A stretch of 64,000 nucleotides of DNA from Echinarachnius parma (GCA_037951105.1 JBAMJV010003307.1:186001-250000); one strand, 5' to 3'; shown: positions 33,100-44,094, counted from the first letter of the stretch. Program-made: numbers and translations. Notes: generated by a model not told the origin, from the letters alone.

Positions 33100-33590
33100 T
33101 CGGGGATTACTCTCAATGTTACGTTTAGTTAAAACATACAATGCGTCTTCATTTGCCCACTTCAAGCCCTTCAGAAATTCAATAGATAGTTCTTGATGCG
33201 CATTTGGTTAAAAACATACAATGCAATTGCGATTATCTACTTCATGCCCCCCACCCCCCCCCACACACACACACACACCCTGCCTTCAATGTTACATTCA
33301 GTTAAACCATACAAACCCAAAGCGCCTTCATTTGCTTATTATAATATAAGCCCTTCAAACTTTGAATAGATAGTTCTTGATGTGCATTTGGTAAAGAACA
33401 TGCAATGCGTCCTTATTCGTCTACTTCAATCCCAGCAGAATTGATTTCAAATTTTTAAAATCTTGACGTACATTTGGTTAGAAACATATATAATGCATAA
33501 TTTGCATTCATCCACTTCAAGCACTTCATCCGACCCCCCCCCCCCCCCCCCGAAGAATTGAGATAGATAATTCTCGATGGAAAACTCGCA
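33100..33590. repeat. Tandem array, about 80-95-bp units, 5-6 copies
   Basis: GATAGTTCTTGATGCGCATTTGGTTA with AACATACAATGCG and CTTCATTTGCCCACTTCAAG recurs near 33110, 33185, 33295, 33365, 33460 and 33560. A (CA)n run at 33260 and a C19 run at 33533 sit inside the units. Confidence 0.8.
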
Positions 33591-33868
33591 ACCTTTAAGT
33601 TTAACATACTCTATTTACACAAGGATATTGTTTAATGGCACCCTTTCATAATGTGCTGGCCACTTCATGGAACTGAAAAAAGGGGGAAACCTTTTATCAA
33701 CATACTCTGCATACCAGAGCAGATCACATTAACGAAGCTATGCTACCATGGCTTGTAAATTACAGGGTGTATTAAAAATGAGGACTCATTGCATACACTT
33801 GAAGGTTTGGAAAGTAAGGGCTCATTCAATATTTCCTTCCAAGTACATTATACACCATTTGAGTGTAG

Positions 33869-33977
33869 CAAAGTTGCGATTACACGCAAGTCAGAAAAGA
33901 TGCACATTTGAGGCTGAGCTATTCAGAATTGAGCAAATAGGCATTTTTCTGACTTGCATTTGATTGCAACTTTGCGA
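33869..33977. mobile_element. 110-bp foldback element
   Basis: GCAAAGTTGCGATTACACGC then AAGTCAGAAAA is mirrored by TTTTTCTGACTTGCA then TTTGATTGCAACTTTGC. No open frame of note; MITE-like and related in design to 60290-60446. Confidence 0.75.
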
Positions 33978-34169
33978 TTGATCAGAACTCTTAATGCATG
34001 CTTTTAAAACACAAAAAACATCACAAAAACGTGATTTATGTGAAATTTCAATGACACACTATACAGTGAGTGATACAGTAACAAACTCACCTCTGACTAT
34101 AAAAAGAAATGTTATTATTTTACGTAGTGAAATGCTATACATAAGCCGATGGGTACATTATCCTCTAAA

Positions 34170-34335
34170 ACAACCTTTCGTGAACAATCGTTGGGGTCAC
34201 TTAATGGAGAATGGGGCATTCACACCAGGTAAACACGTGCTAAACTGTTCATCATTAACGTCCCAATTATAGCCAATTACCCAGGAGGCAATTACCTCAT
34301 TTCGCAATGTACTATTACATGTTGCTAATGAGGTT
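34170..34335. promoter_or_regulatory. Candidate regulatory patch with homeodomain-like sites
   Basis: TAAACACGTGCTAAAC (E-box CACGTG), GCCAATTACCCAGGAGGCAATTACC as a near-mirror pair of CAATTACC sites and CTAATGAGG cluster in non-repetitive DNA. This is motif-based only. Confidence 0.25.
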
Positions 34336-34534
34336 AAACTGTAAGCGAACGTGCAAAGAGTCTTGCCCCCCTGCACAGTGAATGATAATGGATGGTGTTA
34401 CTGTCGTTATTACTGTCGTTATTGTTGTTGTTGTTGTTGTTGTTTTTGGCATTCATTCAAAAATATAATATTTACAATGATCTTTTTCATGAATGACCCC
34501 TTGTTCAATGTCAAACTGTCACACAACATAGGCG

Positions 34535-34550
34535 GGGGGGGGGGGGGGGA
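34535..34550 (+). repeat. G-run
   Basis: About 16 G in a row, directly before a family S repeat. Confidence 0.8.
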
Positions 34551-34557
34551 TGCATAA

Positions 34558-34870
34558 TGCAGGGCTCGGCACTAGCCCAGGGCAAGTAAAAAAAATCCAT
34601 GTTGGGCAAGTACAATTTCATAAATGGTCTAGTTTTGTTGCCAAATTGTGCATCTAATATTTCTGTTCAACTACATGAGAAAAATGTAAATCCCATCTAG
34701 GAAATAAAAAGACAAATTTCTCAAGCAGATAGAGTAACATGTAAATGTATCTAGCGTGATTACTTTTTCTTTTGTTTCATATGATGGTTTCTTCAGGCAA
34801 GTAAAATGTGAAAATTCTTGATTTTAATTACCCAAATGGGCAAATAGACAAAAACAAGTTTGTATGAGGA
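34558..34870 (+). repeat. Family S (GGGCAAGT) repeat
   Basis: GCAGGGCTCGGCACTAGCCC, GGGCAAGTAAAAAAAATCCA, TTGGGCAAGTACAATTTC and TTCAGGCAAGTAAAATGTG follow the same order as 54888-55115. Confidence 0.7.
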
Positions 34871-34881
34871 TGTTAAATAGA

Positions 34882-34907
34882 GGGGGGGGGGGGGGGGGGG
34901 GGGGGGG
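34882..34907 (+). repeat. G26 homopolymer
   Basis: Twenty-six G in a row, the longest uninterrupted G run in the window. Confidence 0.95.
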
Positions 34908-34949
34908 TATGTACATCAATGCCAAAGGAAACTGTGCCATAAATATGTG

Positions 34950-34997
34950 GTGTAGTCTTACCAAGGAGGTACTAGTACCTCCTTGGTAAGACTACAC
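34950..34997. repeat. Perfect 48-bp palindrome
   Basis: Twenty-four bases (GTGTAGTCTTACCAAGGAGG, then TACT) are followed directly by their exact reverse complement, with no loop and no mismatch. Nothing in the flanks extends it. It holds the same ACCTCCTTGG core as the palindrome near 22262. Confidence 0.95.
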
Positions 34998-34999
34998 TT

Positions 35000-35555
35000 T
35001 AGGGTTATGTTTTCTTGATCTTTACTCGGGCTGCACTGTGTCAATTGCACAATATCTCAAACATGATATATCACTTGTATTTCATTTCAATTATTATAAA
35101 TGTACACATATTTAATGGCGGCATATCAAAAGCACAGAATGTGTCCCCAATCATGCTAAATATTTGAAGGCGATGATACAATACATTGTACAATGTCTAC
35201 GTACATGAAGTGTCTTTACATAATTGTGACTAATGTTTCGCTAGGTAAACAACTTTCCCTGTACAATGCTAATGGTGTTGATCGCTCGCATAATGTGTCT
35301 AGTTAAGGCTACCTATGTTTTTCCTTCTCAGTAATGTGGCAAATGTTGGAGGTCATTGGAGCCATTTCAAATACCAGCATTTTACCCCCCTAAATGGTTA
35401 AATTTCTGTTTTCTATTGGTAAGTGGTAGCGCTACATCTTTAATAAACATACAGGTATTCTTCGCAATGTCTTTTTAGTCGCCGCAGAAATGTTCATCAC
35501 ACAAATTTTGTTTACTTTCTAATCCTGTTTTTCTTTTTTACATACGTCATGAAAA
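35000..35555. other. No feature seen
   Basis: AT-rich sequence without a recognised repeat or exon. Confidence 0.45.
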
Positions 35556-35557
35556 GG

Positions 35558-35826
35558 CCTGGTCACACAGGACACGACTAGACCCACGAATGCAGTACGC
35601 ATTGGTACAAATCTATGACAAGCCGTTTTTAACATTTATTCCTATTTCTTGAAATACTTTTCTGTTGTTAAGCATTGGTAATTCTTGATATCTAGAAATG
35701 CATTCTTGATATCAATAATTAAATTTTTGATATCAAGAAATAAGAATAAATGTTAAAACGGCTTGCCATATATTCGTACCAATGCGTACTGCATTCGTGG
35801 GTCTAGTCGTGTCCTGTGTGACCAGG
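35558..35826. mobile_element. 269-bp foldback element with ends CCTGGTCACACAGG
   Basis: The first 51 bases (CCTGGTCACACAGGACACGA ...) match the reversed right end without a difference, and similarity continues to about 95 bp (AAGCCGTTTTTAACATTTATT). The centre holds a second palindrome, CTTGATATCAATAATT against AATTTTTGATATCAAG. No open frame of note. The near-perfect arms indicate a young or recently converted copy. Confidence 0.88.
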
Positions 35827-35829
35827 TCT

Positions 35830-37185
35830 AAACGGTCTACATTCTATTCTATGTACTGGTTTGAACATTTATGAAAAGATCTTGTTTACTTTTCAGACTA
35901 TGTTTTTTCTTCAATGCAGTATAATCTTTGAGACGTGGTCTGAATTCTATTCTAGCCATCATGGTTGGGTTTGTTCGCATTTTGACCACCCCAGATTTCA
36001 AATGGGCTTGTTAAATCTACTTATATCTATTAATTTAGTTGTAAAGTCATCACTATTTTATTCTACAACTAGAAATCTTATCATCTAGACCTGTACTTGC
36101 AATGTGTAGCAATATATACTGTACATGTATGCAAAGTACAACCATGTATAAATGATGAAAACATATTCCTAAGTAATAAATAAACTACATGAATGTGAGA
36201 AATATCCTATTAATTAAATAGATAATGATGTACATGTATATTAATGTACATGTATTTTACATGTTTGTTCAAATATTCATGTTTGCTCACTGTGTGTAGA
36301 TAATACATGTATAACTGCGTCCTGAGCACCTTAAAAAGGGTGGAATTGGCGATTAGAAGCTTTATATTATTTATTATTTCTATTATTAGTAGTATTATTA
36401 TTATTATCATTATTATTATTGTTATTATTATGTATCTCCTAACCTTCGACAACAATGAAGTGTATTTTTAGTTATTTTGAACAGGTGAAACAAAGAGCCC
36501 CACGTATATCCTCTAATACACTGCTAGCCTGTAAAGCGTGAGGCTCTCGCTTGCACATAATTTATTCTCATTTGGGGATCTATCGTACATTTCTCTCTTT
36601 CGATCAGATTTCTCCCAAAAATAAAGTATTTATTTGCTGCCTGTTGAATGAAGATCACATGATATGCTTTTTATAGAAGTGTGTGGTTGTGCCAAATTAT
36701 CTGTTCTATATATGCAGAGCAGACATACAAGTACATGAGCTTTGAAGTGTGTGTACATGGTAATTTATATTTCTGTACATTTAGTACACAACCACATCTA
36801 TTGTAGTCAATTCACTGTAGATCCTGTGCATTTAACATAATCAGAGGAATCAGAAAGTAATGTTTTAACCATTAATACAAAATCAAAATAAGCAACAAAG
36901 GTAGTTATCCCGGGGAGACACTATTTTCTTTGCTCAGTTCAGCTTCCCTATGTTTGAAATAGTTTTAATATTTGTTTGTGCTTGCATATCAGTCTGTTCG
37001 TGAAAGTTGCATGGCCATTGAGTTTAGTTTGGCTATAAAGATCATGATTGAAAAATGTAAACAAAAAACAATGAAATATAAATATGGCTCTGAGGAGTGT
37101 TTAATATTTATAACACTTTCATAAAAACTCTTGGATATTTCCATCTTGAAACATTGTCGAAAATTTGTATTTTGTCCAGATCATT
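35830..37185. other. No gene; scattered ACATGTA clusters and a SINE trace
   Basis: TACATGTATATTAATGTACA near 36230 and an (ATT)n run at 36362-36432 are the clearest items. TATCCCGGGGAGACACTATT and TTTGCTCA at 36906-36945 resemble the tail part of the second SINE at 39303. No exon is supported. Confidence 0.45.
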
Positions 37186-37189
37186 ATAT

Positions 37190-37860
37190 TTAATAGATGT
37201 ATGTACATGTGCACCTAAGATATAATGTTGAAATAAAGAGAACATAAAGAAATTTAGACGATAGGGGAGTTATTGCAATTAGTCTTCCACTGACATTACC
37301 AGGTACATAGTTATTATAATACTGATATTCAATAACATAATTATTAAATATCTTATATCTTTTACACGACCATTAGACAATACATGTACACGTACAATTA
37401 CTGATATATACATGCCACCTTCATGTAAGTAATTTTGACAGTTTTACAATTTGTTATCAGATGATATTTCAAGGTACCAAGATACTTGTATAATACCTGA
37501 CATACAATACTTTAAGGATTGAATGCATAATCTTGAAATAAAAGAAATAAAGAATTGTTGACAAAAGGTGAGGATATAGTTCACCAGGTACCTATTATAA
37601 AATTTGATAAACAATACTATGATGATATTTCAAGGTACCAAGATACTTGTATAATACTTGACATATAATACTTTAAGGGTTGAATGCATAATCTTGAAAT
37701 AAAAGGAATAAAGAAATGTTGACAAAAGGTGAGGACATATTTCACCAGGTACCTCTTATACAATTTGATAAACAATAATATGAAGGTTGAATGCATAATG
37801 ATGAAATATAGAGAACGTAAAGAAATTAATATTGAGTTATTGTGCAACATATAGCCTTGA
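37190..37860. repeat. Tandem array, about 161-bp unit, 3-4 copies
   Basis: GATGATATTTCAAGGTACCA occurs at 37460 and 37621 with nearly identical following sequence (GAATGCATAATCTTGAAATA, CACCAGGTACC). More diverged units flank them near 37200 and 37785. Confidence 0.9.
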
Positions 37861-38186
37861 AGCACGACCAGCACATCGTAAGATATCATACTGTCTAACG
37901 CATGGATTCATCGGGTTGCACAATACTGTACTACATAATATCATCGGATGACAGTAAGAAGGGTGGTAAGTCGATGTTTGGCTAAATTGAGTTATGCATT
38001 TAACTGTCTTGTAGGTCAGCCTGCTCTATGAAATGTCAAATTTTACGATGATTATTTTATAATTTTTTAAAAATTTATCAAAAATAAAAGAGAGCTATAT
38101 ATTGCGTTTCTACAGATTATACTATAAGGTTCCCCAACGAGTACATAAAGTGACTATATAGCACCCTTATCTTTCTCAACCGGTGA

Positions 38187-38260
38187 TATAATAATAATAA
38201 TATAACATATCTGTATAGCGCCTACTGCAGGCCAGCCACTAAGCGCTTTGAGAAGATAGT
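38187..38260 (-). mobile_element. SINE 3' tail, minus orientation
   Basis: (ATA)n then ATCTGTATAGCGCCTACTGC and CCACTAAGCGCTTTGAGAAG is the SINE end in reverse. Confidence 0.65.
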
Positions 38261-38823
38261 TGTACATAGAGAAATATGTATATGTAGAATATGTAGTACT
38301 AAATAGATTCAAGGCATATTCTGTTACTTTCTCTTTACAAATATGCAATCAATTTCTGCCATAATATAGCAGAAAGCGGAACGTAAGATATCCACTGGTA
38401 ATATTGGTGCATATATGTATACAAAGCTTCGGTGAAATCCTAGCAATATTCGGTAATGGGTGGTCTTCTCAAATCAGCTTTCCTCCAAAAATATTCCCGA
38501 AGATTTTCAAAGGGCTGCATGATTGAGCTGTAACATTACCTTATTCTTCTCGGACCTCTTATTCCTACTTTTTTTCCTCTCACTCTCTCTCTCTCTCTCT
38601 CTCTCGCTTCCTTCTTTTTTAAAGTTTTTTTTTACTAGTGGTCTTTGCAATGGCGATTTAGCGAGAGCGGATAACTGCAAAGCGCATTCCATTCAAATTA
38701 AATGTGGACATTGGAAGCACAGCATGTGCATTTAGTTCACAAAAAACTGGAACAAACCTATTATGCTATGAATGTCTTGAAATGTTGCATTTCATAAACC
38801 CAGGACATAGCTACAAGCTGGTG

Positions 38824-38866
38824 AGGGGGGGGGGGGGGGGGGAGGGGGAGGGGGAGGGGGGGCGGG
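38824..38866 (+). repeat. G20 run followed by GGGGGA units
   Basis: About 20 G followed by AGGGGGAGGGGGAGG; quadruplex-prone. Confidence 0.9.
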
Positions 38867-39302
38867 TAATTGCCCTTATACACAGGGATTCTTATCCTCT
38901 CCCGCCTGCACAGGGGTGTTAGGTTGATTTCCAGCTAAGTTGAGTTCTACATACCATCATGTATTCTTGTAGGTCGGAGCCTTCTCTGTTTGATGCCAAA
39001 ATGTCAGATAATAAAATATTAATATGATTTGGAGAATCTTTACCAAAAAAAGTAAAGAGCTAAATTGGGTTACACAAAGGCTCTCAACTATAAGCATGGT
39101 TTCTGGAGTACAAAGATTAGCTCAGCGCCCTTCTCTTTCTCAAAAACTATGATGTTTGGTTTGAAATGCTGCCTTGTGGAATATTTTGCTCCTAAACTTT
39201 AAACATTGTTATCTCTGAAGTACAAAAGTATTAAACTAAGCGCCCTTCTCAACCGACGATATTTGGTTTAAAATTGCCCCCTTGTGGAACAACAACCTGC
39301 AC

Positions 39303-39440
39303 TTGTAAGAGCTTTTTCGCTCAGTTGGTCTAGCAATCCAAAATTCTCCGGACTCGGGTACGAATCCCGGGGAAACCCTATTTTGTTTGCTCATTTTCAT
39401 GTACCTCGCTTCCCTTACTTCCCCCTTACCCATCATACCC
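39303..39440 (+). mobile_element. Second tRNA-like SINE family, degraded head
   Basis: CGCTCAGTTGGTCTAGCAAT and GACTCGGGTACGAATCCCGG resemble tRNA A and B regions. GAAACCCTATTTTGTTTGCT then CATTTTCATGTACC matches the copy at 63893-64000. Confidence 0.6.
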
Positions 39441-39682
39441 TAGATATACCACTGATTCCAACACACAACATGTATCCAACCTTTATATGGATTCCTCCTC
39501 TTGATCCTCTTATTATAATGTAACGCCATGCACAACATTCTGTGAGGGACTATGCTTTAAAGCTAATGTTAGGACCTTGCAGACCAATTTAAAACATACT
39601 TTTTGGGGTAATTATATTTTAATCATGTCTTCACTTGTGTCAACCTTCAATTTTTCCTCTCTGTCTCTAATTTGTCTCTGTA

Positions 39683-39852
39683 AAATAATAATAATAATAT
39701 ACTTGATTTATATAGCGCCTAATATGATTGATAATCATCTCTAATAGCGCTGTACAATGATATTATTACCCCGGTCATAAGATACGATGCAAACCAGCAC
39801 ACATTGTGTGCACCTTCTCCACTCCCTGGGGAGCATTCCTTCCAAGCGGCTC
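39683..39852 (-). mobile_element. tRNA-derived SINE, 3' half
   Basis: (AAT)n, TTATATAGCGCCTAATATG, TAATAGCGCTGTACAATG and CTCCACTCCCTGGGGAGCATT are the reversed SINE 3' half. The matching 5' half lies at 40470-40625 on the same strand and in the expected order, so the two may be one copy split by about 600 bp. Confidence 0.7.
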
Positions 39853-39919
39853 ATGGGGATTGAGAAGATCATTCACATAAAGGCTATTCATACTATCCTC
39901 TCCTATACGTTTTTCTTCT

Positions 39920-40002
39920 TTAAGCCATTGCCTATATGGAAACCGGGGTAGGCTAAGTACAAAGTCTATGGGGATTTCAGAATCTCAAAGTGAACGGGTT
40001 AA
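39920..40002 (-). mobile_element. Family B TTAA-flanked short element
   Basis: TTAAGCCATTGCCTATATGG ... ACAAAGTCTATGGGGATTTC ... GAACGGGTTAA. It lies between the two SINE halves. Confidence 0.65.
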
Positions 40003-40469
40003 TATGAGCATAAAGACCCTACTTTGGTGTGAAATGTGCTATACAAGAACTGGGCCCTGTTTCTTGAAAGTGTTTTATCTAAAGACCGTCCTAACTGTCG
40101 AAGCAAATCATGCTCAATTTGAAACCAAATTCAGAGGATGTATTCAACCTAAAAATGTAATGATTTCTCAACTGTACAAATACACAAGAGTCTCTTTAAT
40201 CAGACATGCATTTATCGCTAATAATCAAGGCCTTTTTAATGTGCTTTCAGGAACGTAGGCTTTCTAAGCTATTGATATGGGAAACATTTTAAATATTGTG
40301 CAACTGATCCGCCCAAATAGCTCAAATCTGAAAATGAATCTGCGACATAAGCACCTAATTAGCTCAAACGATTTGATACGAAGGACTTCAGAAGGGTGTG
40401 CTCATCAAAACGCACAGCCCCAAAAGGGCAAGCTTATTATTCATGTTTGCACCAAAATACACTGCACAG

Positions 40470-40625
40470 CTTTACGTTCCATCCTTCCGGGTACCCATTT
40501 ATACACCGGGGTGGAGAGCAGCAAATGTGGATAAATTTTCTTGCTGAAGGAAAAACGTGATGGGCATACTCTGGGTTCGAACTCAGGACCTCACGATTGG
40601 AAGGCACGCTATTATACAGTATAGC
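40470..40625 (-). mobile_element. tRNA-derived SINE, 5' half
   Basis: Reversed it reads GTGAGGTCCTGAGTTCGAAC, CCTTCAGCAAG, TTGCTGCTCTCCACCCCGGT and ATAAATGGGTACCCGGAAGG, matching 597-760. The B box (GAGTTCGAACCC) is well kept. Confidence 0.75.
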
Positions 40626-41085
40626 GCTTTATTAAAAAAACAAATGTGCAGAGAGGCGTTCTCACCAAAAGTCATTGAACAGTGAGACAAGTTTATAATG
40701 CATTTAATTTCAATGATGTGAAGGTGCAGTTAAAATATACAGGTTTGCAACTAGATTGATTTAATATAATAATATATATCAAACCAAAAATCATGCACAA
40801 TGTTGACCCAAAACGAACAGAGGAATACTTTGTTTTATTTGTTTATCATCTGCCTTCAAGGAATATATCCCTCTTCGTAGAACATTTTGAATAGCTATTT
40901 AAGAAAAATTAGAACCTCCAAAACAACCACTATTATCTTTTTCTTAATGATCTACCTCAACAGACTGCTGATGATCTATTATAGATATATTGTTTATACA
41001 GGCATATTCTCTTCATTTGCAGGTACATGTATATTTAAAGTGGTAAAAGCAGTTTTCATTCAATCTTCTTTCATCTATTCTTTTT

Positions 41086-41275
41086 TTTTTCAGACAGCTC
41101 TTATTCCATGAATCAGTATTTGTGTGTGTGTCTCTATTCATTTTTGTTGGACAGTTCCTGGTCCCCTGGGCCAGGCCTGTCCTTTACACTATAGGCACTG
41201 TGTGGGTTGGAGGGGGGCGGATCGGGATCACTGACCATCGGGCTCTGTTTGCAATTGGGTCGCTTGACCAATAGG
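41086..41275 (+). other. Open frame after a strong splice-acceptor-like site
   Basis: CTATTCTTTTTTTTTCAG ends near 41091. One frame is then open for about 60 codons to a TAG near 41273, reading hydrophobic sequence (ESVFVCVSLFIFVGQFLVPW). It could be a terminal exon, but it has no recognised family and includes GT-rich and G-rich stretches, so chance is likely. Confidence 0.2.
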
Positions 41276-41304
41276 TTAACAACCCCCTTTTATATGTTCT
41301 TCAG

Positions 41305-41389
41305 AATTCTGCAAACACGCGACCCCAGACAAATTGACTTTGCTTTTGTACTGGTCAGACTCCATGACCGATCAATAATCTCAGAAAGG
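41305..41389 (+). CDS. Candidate 85-nt exon (unknown protein)
   Basis: TTTTATATGTTCTTCAG precedes and AAAGG|GTAAAT follows. The open frame encodes ILQTRDPRQIDFAFVLVRLH then DRSIISER, entering with one base and leaving in phase 0. It has balanced codon use and no repeat relatives, but I recognise no domain. It is on the plus strand, opposite to the RhoGEF exon. Confidence 0.3.
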
Positions 41390-41434
41390 GTAAATTTGTG
41401 GATGCCGCTGAACGGCAAATATTTGGTCTTCCAC

Positions 41435-41560
41435 CATCAATAAGACCTATTTTTTCTGTTTATTTTCTTCAATGGGACCTTTTTTTCCGTTTATTTTCTT
41501 CAATAAGACCTATTTTTCTGTTTATTTTCTTCAATAAGACCTTTTTTTCTTATTTTTTTC
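41435..41560 (+). repeat. 36-bp tandem repeat, 3-4 copies
   Basis: CAATAAGACCTATTTTTTCT, then GTTTATTTTCTT, recurs with small changes; the period is about 36-37 bp. Confidence 0.88.
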
Positions 41561-41599
41561 TTGGACAATACACTAGAGACATTGGTCGGCCTTGGTTGC

Positions 41600-42050
41600 T
41601 CCAGATACTGGGGAATAACCCCAATTTTGAAATTATATAAACTCAAGGCTATCATAAAATTTGAAATAGAAAGACAGAGGACCATTTAATATAATCTCTA
41701 GAGTCGTCCTGACTCCAAACAGGTCCGTGGATCATCAGTACAATACCTGACAATGGCTAAGAACCATTCAACTATGCGTACTATAGCCGTTCTATCTCTA
41801 ACTGTCCAACATATTAGGAAATAACCCCAATGAAATATATAAACTGTGCTCAATGAACTTTAAACTCAAAGAATGACTACCATTTCATACAATCATAGAG
41901 TTGTCCTAATTTCACATACAAAACATGTAAATGGATCTTTTGTATCAGTGATTACCCAATGCAATTCCAAACCATCAAAGAGGCATACATGATGTGTTAT
42001 AACTCATCAATGGGTGCAGTAGATCAGAGGGAAAATGCTCAATTTAGGGG
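41600..42050. other. No feature seen
   Basis: No repeat family, exon or domain is recognised. Confidence 0.45.
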
Positions 42051-42056
42051 GCTACT

Positions 42057-42160
42057 TTTCAAGATTGCCTGCATGAAAATAACCATCCAACATTTGTTTT
42101 CCATTGAACTCAGTGCAAATTTACACTTTGGACTGTGTTATGACTTTCTGGGCTCTTTTT
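42057..42160 (+). repeat. Family F dispersed repeat
   Basis: TTGCCTGCATGAAAATAACC then TTTTCCATTGAACTC and GTGCAAATTTACAC match 25459-25590. Confidence 0.6.
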
Positions 42161-42189
42161 TTCTTTCTTCTTTTCTTTTCTTTTTTTCT

Positions 42190-42700
42190 TCTTTTTTGGG
42201 TGGGGGGGGGGGGCTTAATTGCGGCTCAATTGCCCTAAGCCCATATATACTTTTTTCACCGGGGTAGATGAAATATAGTTAGTAGTGAATAATTATGGTG
42301 GTCAAGTTTAATATGAACAGACAAAAAACATTGTTCAAAACCTGATCAGGTTCACTGGTTGATGCCTCATATTTCATCAATGATTCTATTAATAGCTGGC
42401 CATTCTTGCATGGCCTTACATAAATTATACGTGTAGTTGAAATCATGAAATGCTATGTCAAACAAAAAGGATGCCGACATTCTTTGACAAAAATGTAATA
42501 TTTCAAATATCTGTTAAATGCAAGTGCATATGTGTTAATAGTGAAAAGTAAATATAAAGAACAATAACACAACATATTGCATACATGTACATGTATGTAC
42601 AGTAAAATGTCATATCAATCACATTACTGTATCATACACCATACACATTTGTAAAAATATATATATATTTTTCTTGTAATGCTCATCTTCTCAATTGATA
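42190..42700. other. No gene; TTCTT-rich run and G-run
   Basis: CTTTCTTCTTTTCTTTTC leads into a G12-like run near 42201. GTACATGTATGTACA near 42586 and an (AT)n near 42655 are simple sequence. Confidence 0.5.
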
Positions 42701-42811
42701 TTATATTTCAGATGTCTCTGGAATTGTTTTGTACAAAGGATGACTGAATCCATTGTTAATCAATAAAAACACTTCACTAATAGTTCGCAAAAAAACAGAT
42801 TTTAAACTTAC

Positions 42812-42898
42812 CGGAATCGAGATCAAGTGACATTTATGTCCATCAAATGAAATGTCAAGTTTTTGAAACGTAGCCGAATTGTTAAGATCAGGTGACAT
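42812..42898 (-). CDS. Candidate first coding exon (29 codons, unknown protein)
   Basis: On the minus strand an ATG with A at -3 opens MSPDLNNSATFQKLDISFDG then HKCHLISIP. It ends at CCG|GTAAGT, a perfect donor, in phase 0. No domain is recognised. The short motif GATCA(A/G)(G/A)TGACAT recurs nearby (42830, 42890, 42955), so part of it may be an old tandem repeat. Confidence 0.3.
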
Positions 42899-42904
42899 TT
42901 TAAA

Positions 42905-43260
42905 TCACAAATAGTTTGAAGCAGTTTTTGAAATCAATGGTTGTGAATTAGGATCAAATGACATGAATGAATATGGATGAATATAGACATTGTCTCAAAT
43001 GTCCCGTTTATCTATTGAAATGTTCCTTGGAGTTGGACAAAACACTTGGAATTGTTGGAATGCCTCTTTTACTTGAGAAAATTATTTCAAGAAAATTTGT
43101 CAACAAGGAAAGGTTCTTGCACTGATCAATTTTTAATGTATTATCAGAATAGTCATGATATAAAAACAATCTAATGACCTAAACAGTGTCATAACTAGGT
43201 TTCCTGTTTTACATAGGTTTTGGAAAACAAGATTTTTCTCATTTTTGTCAATGACGGGTT
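42905..43260. other. No feature seen
   Basis: No repeat family, exon or domain is recognised. Confidence 0.4.
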
Positions 43261-43264
43261 GAAA

Positions 43265-43372
43265 ATCTGCTTCACCGATCGGGCCACCAAAAACTGTCTG
43301 TTATACATTTTTGCCCGAAGTGCAATTTCACTGGCCCAGGGCCAGTGGGCCAGTGCGAGTGTCGAGCCCTGG
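43265..43372 (-). repeat. Family S/P-type GGCCCGA repeat
   Basis: CACCGATCGGGCCACC, TTTTTGCCCGAAGTGC and CACTGGCCCAGGGCCAGTGG then GTCGAGCCCT is the reversed start of the family. Confidence 0.65.
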
Positions 43373-43471
43373 GTTTTGTAAATATATTCTTTTGAATTTA
43401 TTAAAAAAAGATGATATATATTTGTAAACCCACAATGGCATGTACAAACAGCAATTTACAGAGTGCACATT

Positions 43472-43605
43472 CAGGGGCCCAAATTAGCATGGCTCGCTGG
43501 CCCAGGGCCACCAAAATTGGGTTTTGGGCCCCTACAATTTTATACATGCCACTTTTTACTTGCCAGATCAGGCACCAAAATATAACAGAAATTGTATTTC
43601 TTCTA
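43472..43605 (+). repeat. Family P/S-type fragment
   Basis: AAATTAGCATGGCTCGCTGG then CCCAGGGCCACCAAAATTGG and CAGATCAGGCACCAAAATAT resemble one end of the GGCCCGA repeats. Confidence 0.5.
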
Positions 43606-43954
43606 TGTTGGTTTAGGGCTACAAATATCCTCCCACTGAGAAGGTGGTTCAGACTTTTTATAATTTGGATTGTGTATTTAACATCAATAACAAAATTGCA
43701 AATTTTTTATACAAATAGCCACAGCAAGGAAAGTAGTTGTAGGGAACAGGTTCGAACAAGGCAGTTTCGTCAATAGGTTCTGAGATGGCAAATACCTGGA
43801 ATTGGGAGCAATGGAGCATACAAACCTGAATCAAAGTTAGATTACTGAGCCCACAAGTGGGTAAGAAAATAAATGAAATTACTTATCCTCACCTCTGGGT
43901 GGAATAACCGTTTGTAGTGCCACCTCATTCAGGGGTATATATGAGGTAGGGTCA

Positions 43955-44070
43955 AGGGGGTACTCCAACCCCCCCCCCCCCCCCTCTCCCCTCCCCCATT
44001 AATTATTGCCCCTTATATGCCCTCCCCCATTAATTATTGCCCCTTATATGCCCCCCCCCCCTTCTTGTGA
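43955..44070. repeat. C-runs and a 33-bp tandem pair
   Basis: CCCCCATTAATTATTGCCCC then TTATATGCC occurs twice in a row, embedded between C runs of 10-15. Confidence 0.85.
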
Positions 44071-44094
44071 GGTCAAAATAATTACAAAATATAA

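Larger units (their letters stand above)
37960..39290. repeat. Scattered units of an old about 210-bp repeat
   Basis: CTTGTAGGTC..CCT.CTCT..GATGCCAAAATGTCA text at about 38010 and 38965, and CTTCTCTTTCTCAA...GATGTTTGGTTTGAAA at 39135 and 39243, suggest three or more old units. A SINE tail (38187), a CT run (38580), and a G-rich run (38824) interrupt them. No gene is supported. Confidence 0.45.
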
